A stretch of 7,392 bases of DNA, from positions 1 to 7,392 of the forward strand of contig CAILUR010000199.1 of NCBI GenBank assembly GCA_903837445.1, written 5' to 3'. The position numbers and the translations under genes are program-made. This document shows, in pieces, positions 5,244 to 7,392 of this stretch; position 1 is the stretch's first letter, and each line of letters opens with the position of its first letter. The DNA is from an uncultured bacterium (GTDB taxonomy: Bacteria > Oederibacteriota > PGYV01 > CAILUR01). Below the pieces are notes generated by a model. The model saw only the letters and a program-made list of their open reading frames with translations. It did not search any database and was not told the origin of the DNA.

Positions 5244-5750
5244 ATGAGAAAGCAAGCGGTCTTTGTTTTGATCCTGACTCTGAGTTTAACCTTTTTTTCA
5301 GGGTGTTTTTCGTCGTTCAATCGCACGCCGTTAAACGCACTTAAACTTAGCTCATATCCAGCAGCTAATCTATCTGTATTAACTTCAGAAGCCCTTTCTC
5401 TAACTATCTCCGCTTCCGAAATAAATTCTTTCCGTGAGCTGCTTTCGGCTGATATTTCACACAAGAAGCTTTTTAAAGATTTTTACATTGATAGCGCCGT
5501 TCCTGTGGCTTTGTATATCAATGTAGAGATCATTTCAGTGAAGCTTGTTTCCCCTGCTGACCGAACTTTTCTCATATTTTGGACAAATGACTCCGAGATA
5601 AAAGTACTAGTGACTCTTACGGATGCAAACACTGGCGCCCTTGTGGATAAGTTTAACACAGAAGGCCAAGCAACAAATTCAGGGAGCATTGAAGAGGCCA
5701 TAAAATATTGTGTTTGGAATATCACAGCTTACTTCTCTTCAAATAAATAA
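5244..5750 (+). CDS. Small secreted lipoprotein of unknown function
   Basis: The product has 168 residues. The N-terminus is a lipoprotein signal: MRKQ, a hydrophobic stretch to about residue 18, then FFSGC with the lipidated cysteine at 21. The mature part has a beta-rich pattern with VPVALYINVEI (hydrophobic alternation), FLIFWTNDSEIKVLVTLTDANTGALVDKF and a C-terminal helical segment EEAIKYCVWNITAYF. The 'tDanTGalvd' strand-turn resembles DUF4410-type or ABC-auxiliary lipoproteins, but the match is weak and no function is assigned. The ATG at 5244 is chosen over a 63-nt longer frame because GGAGGA (5234-5239) precedes it, the signal peptide begins there, and the longer frame starts inside the promoter. 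It is the only plus-strand gene in the window, is transcribed alone and converges with recF. Confidence 0.8.
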   Translation: MRKQAVFVLILTLSLTFFSGCFSSFNRTPLNALKLSSYPAANLSVLTSEALSLTISASEINSFRELLSADISHKKLFKDFYIDSAVPVALYINVEIISVKLVSPADRTFLIFWTNDSEIKVLVTLTDANTGALVDKFNTEGQATNSGSIEEAIKYCVWNITAYFSSNK

Positions 5751-5778
5751 ACCAGATTAGAAAGGTTTTTTTTTATTA

Positions 5779-5804
5779 TTTTTGTTAGTTTAATCTAACA
5801 AAAA
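5779..5804 (+). terminator. Terminator downstream of the lipoprotein gene
   Basis: A perfect 10-bp inverted repeat (TTTTTGTTAG at 5779-5788, CTAACAAAAA at 5795-5804) with a 6-nt loop lies 28 nt after the stop codon and is followed by TTTATTTATT. The stem is AT-rich. A second, weaker hairpin (AAACC/GGTTT followed by a run of T) lies just before it at about 5748-5776. Confidence 0.55.
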
Positions 5805-5880
5805 TTTATTTATTATACTCAATATGAATTTAGAGTTTTTTGCCCATACTTACTTCTCTTTTAAGTTTTGATATTAAGAA

Positions 5881-5896
5881 TGTTCCACATGGAACA
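5881..5896. promoter_or_regulatory. parS: Degenerate parS-like site
   Basis: The sequence TGTTCCACATGGAACA differs from the two perfect parS palindromes nearby at one central base (CA in place of CG). The flanking bases keep the symmetry (AA before, TT after). It lies in the 252-bp convergent gap between the lipoprotein gene and recF. The rest of that gap holds the terminator at 5779-5804 and otherwise AT-rich sequence with no convincing gene. Confidence 0.6.
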
Positions 5897-6002
5897 TTTT
5901 GAGAGGTTTAACAATGCGGCTTGGTTTTTTATTTTCAAATGATTTGTTTTGACACAGATAGTTTACTTTATATTTATTATTACTTTGCCTTACAACTAGT
6001 CT

Positions 6003-7100
6003 TCAGTCTACTTTTATAGCATTATGTTCCACGTGGAACAATTTTGATGGTTTAAACCCCTTTAGATTATCCGGATATGTCGTGGTCACTATTATTTGTT
6101 CAAATTTACTGAATGTTCCTGCTATAAAGCTTCTATTTGGATTATCCAGTTCTGAAGAGAAATCATCAAGCAAAATAACAGGATATGTCCCAAGTTTTTC
6201 ATTTATCATAAGCCCTTCTGCCAGTTTTATAAGTATAGTTGTTATTCTTTGCTGTCCTTCTGAACCAAATCTTTTTGCACTAAGCCCATTATATGATATT
6301 GCTATATCATCTCTATGTGGCCCTATCAGAGTGGTACTCCTTGCAATTTCTTCTGATTGATTATCTTCAAAGTATTTTACATAATCTTTTGCGATATCTT
6401 CTGGCTTATTTGACTTAAAATGTTTGAGTGTGTAATCAAGGGATACATGCGTATTAATATCAGATAGTTTATCTTTAAGAATTTCGTTCAAAGTATTAAT
6501 TGCTATTATTCTTTTACCAATAATATCTGTCCCGTGCTCCATAACCTGCTTATTCCAAACCTTTAGATTGCTTATATCCAGTTTTCCCTCGCGTATTTGT
6601 TTTAATATGTAGTTTCTGTGGCTTACTTCTTTTGAATACCTCGATAAAATATGAAAATACTCTGGATTTATTTGTGATAATAAATCATCAATAAAATTTC
6701 TGCGTAATCCAGGATCCCCTTTTATAACCATAATATGTTCCGGTGAGAAAAGAACTACTGGCAGCACTCCCATAATTTCAGAATTTCTTTTTAGCTTATT
6801 ATCATTCACTGTTAATGTTTTTCTTTTATTTTCTGTATCAAGTTCCAACTTAATATTTTTATCCAGTCCCATATTTGAAATTTCTGCTTCAATTTTTGTA
6901 GCGTGTGCATCCTGTTTAATCAAAACCGTATCATCTGATATTCTAAATGACTTTAACATTGCTAAATAATATATAGCTTCAAGTATATTTGTTTTTCCTG
7001 TCCCATTTTCACCGTGAAATAAATTAATACCAGATGAAAAATCCACCTTTATATTAGAATAGCTTCTGAAATTGTTTAATTCAATATTTTTTACTATCAT
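6003..7100 (-). CDS. recF: DNA replication and repair protein RecF
   Basis: RecF is an SMC-like ATPase that, with RecO and RecR, loads RecA onto gapped DNA at single-strand/double-strand junctions. The 365 residues are a normal length. It starts MIVKNIELNNFRSY, the standard RecF opening. The Walker A motif is GENGTGKT (30-37), followed by the conserved YYLAMLKSFR. A middle block has LFSPEHIMVIKGDPGLRRNFID (117-138), then GPHRDD (260-265), the ABC signature SEGQQR (280-285), and Walker B plus D-loop LLDDFSSELD (310-319). All catalytic elements are intact. The C-terminal KLFHVEHN is encoded by a perfect parS site yet still fits the F-x-V-x-x-x-x-I ending common in RecF. AAGGA precedes the ATG. 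It lies 62 nt after rsmG and is probably cotranscribed with it. Confidence 0.96.
   Translation of the reverse strand: MIVKNIELNNFRSYSNIKVDFSSGINLFHGENGTGKTNILEAIYYLAMLKSFRISDDTVLIKQDAHATKIEAEISNMGLDKNIKLELDTENKRKTLTVNDNKLKRNSEIMGVLPVVLFSPEHIMVIKGDPGLRRNFIDDLLSQINPEYFHILSRYSKEVSHRNYILKQIREGKLDISNLKVWNKQVMEHGTDIIGKRIIAINTLNEILKDKLSDINTHVSLDYTLKHFKSNKPEDIAKDYVKYFEDNQSEEIARSTTLIGPHRDDIAISYNGLSAKRFGSEGQQRITTILIKLAEGLMINEKLGTYPVILLDDFSSELDNPNRSFIAGTFSKFEQIIVTTTYPDNLKGFKPSKLFHVEHNAIKVD
6025..6040. promoter_or_regulatory. parS: parS site inside the 3' end of recF
   Basis: A perfect 16-bp palindrome, TGTTCCACGTGGAACA, is identical to the parS consensus bound by chromosomal ParB in several bacteria. 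It lies in codons 354-359 of recF and supplies the residues LFHVEH. ParB would load here and spread as part of the origin-segregation complex. Confidence 0.85.
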
Positions 7101-7143
7101 TGGTTTCCTTTTTCAAGATTTTTGCTATATTGCTTTATAAAAT

Positions 7144-7159
7144 TGTTCCACGTGGAACA
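7144..7159. promoter_or_regulatory. parS: parS site in an extended palindrome at the rsmG-recF junction
   Basis: A second perfect TGTTCCACGTGGAACA lies in the rsmG-recF gap. The symmetry extends to 26 bp without mismatch (7139-7164), reaching into the rsmG stop codon at 7163-7165. On the minus-strand transcript the palindrome is followed by TTTTAT (partly its own last bases), so as RNA it could also form a terminator-like hairpin between the two genes. Confidence 0.85.
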
Positions 7160-7162
7160 ATT

Positions 7163-7392
7163 TTACACCAGCGGCTTTGCTTTTATCATATTATATACTC
7201 TTGGATACTTGTCAGGTGTCCTCAGCAGTTTGTCTAATATGATAATTGAATGATTTCCATAGTTTTCAGGTAATTCATAGTCTTCTATATGCGCCATTTC
7301 AAGTTTTAGCTCCCGGTAAAGCTTTCCTTCATCGCTTATTTCTTCTTTTTGTTTCCCACTTGCGTAAAACAAAATTTGCCCGTGGTGTTTTA
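7163..7392 (-). CDS. rsmG: 16S rRNA m7G527 methyltransferase RsmG, C-terminal fragment (cut by window edge)
   Basis: The frame is open to the window edge, so the true start lies outside; a TTG at 7372 is internal. The 76 visible residues begin KHHGQILFYASGKQKEEI, matching the RsmG strand-and-loop 'k.GG.f.a.KG....E'. They end RTPDKYPRVYNMIKAKPLV, matching the family signature T-P-x-x-Y-P-R-x-x-x-x-x-x-K-x-P-L. RsmG (GidB) uses SAM to methylate N7 of G527 in the 530 loop of 16S rRNA. The SAM-binding motifs lie in the missing N-terminal part. The gene is often near oriC and the parAB genes, in line with the parS site at its stop codon. Confidence 0.88.
   Translation of the reverse strand, partial: KHHGQILFYASGKQKEEISDEGKLYRELKLEMAHIEDYELPENYGNHSIIILDKLLRTPDKYPRVYNMIKAKPLV

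Noticed and set aside
5195..5464. Minus-strand frames opposite the lipoprotein gene
   Set aside because: They overlap a gene with its own promoter, Shine-Dalgarno site and signal peptide on the plus strand and show no recognisable domain.
5934..5972. 12-codon plus-strand frame (ATG CGG CTT ...) after a GAGAGG in the recF/lipoprotein gap
   Set aside because: Too short, no matching promoter or conserved content, and likely chance in AT-rich noncoding DNA.
5949..5976. Plus-strand promoter-like sequence TTGACA, 16 nt, TATTTA
   Set aside because: The -10 match is moderate and it would drive only antisense RNA into recF; such matches are frequent in AT-rich DNA. A real antisense start cannot be excluded without RNA data.

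Overview
The window is AT-rich, gene-dense bacterial DNA that looks chromosomal. It carries S21 (rpsU), YqeY, RsmG and RecF genes, strong Shine-Dalgarno sites, sigma-70-type promoters and one lipoprotein gene. I cannot name the organism. The AT bias, a diderm-compatible lipoprotein and a compact arsenic operon would suit an anaerobic, poorly cultured lineage, but that is a guess. All genes except one read on the minus strand, so the layout below follows transcription from right to left.

Right end (about 5880-7392): the C-terminal part of rsmG runs in from beyond the window and is followed by a complete recF. Three ParB-binding (parS-type) palindromes lie here. One overlaps the rsmG stop codon, one is inside the last codons of recF, and a degenerate one is in the convergent intergenic region downstream of recF. 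rsmG, recF and clustered parS together point to the origin/centromere region of the chromosome.

Middle (about 4209-5750): a plus-strand gene for a small lipoprotein has a clear promoter and Shine-Dalgarno site. Back to back with it is a minus-strand two-gene operon. It encodes a small protein with a Cys/His zinc-type motif, then a short membrane protein with an N-terminal HxxxCxxC motif of the zinc-binding anti-sigma type. No sigma factor gene is adjacent.

Arsenic island (606-4162): a five-gene operon runs arsR, acr3, an ArsP/DUF318-type permease, a SAM-dependent methyltransferase and arsC. It starts at one strong promoter whose -10 box lies inside a 24-bp dyad, the probable ArsR operator. 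The expected logic is as follows. ArsC reduces arsenate to arsenite, Acr3 exports arsenite, and ArsR derepresses the operon when it binds As(III). The permease and methyltransferase may handle a methylated or organic arsenical. The methyltransferase has no cysteine at all, so it is not a canonical ArsM.

Left end (1-530): an rpsU-yqeY operon with no gap between the genes, of which only the start of yqeY is present. Its 5' leader is about 165 nt and contains a terminator-like hairpin and a GC-rich hairpin just before the Shine-Dalgarno site, suggesting post-initiation control. No insertion sequence, CRISPR array, tRNA or rRNA was seen.
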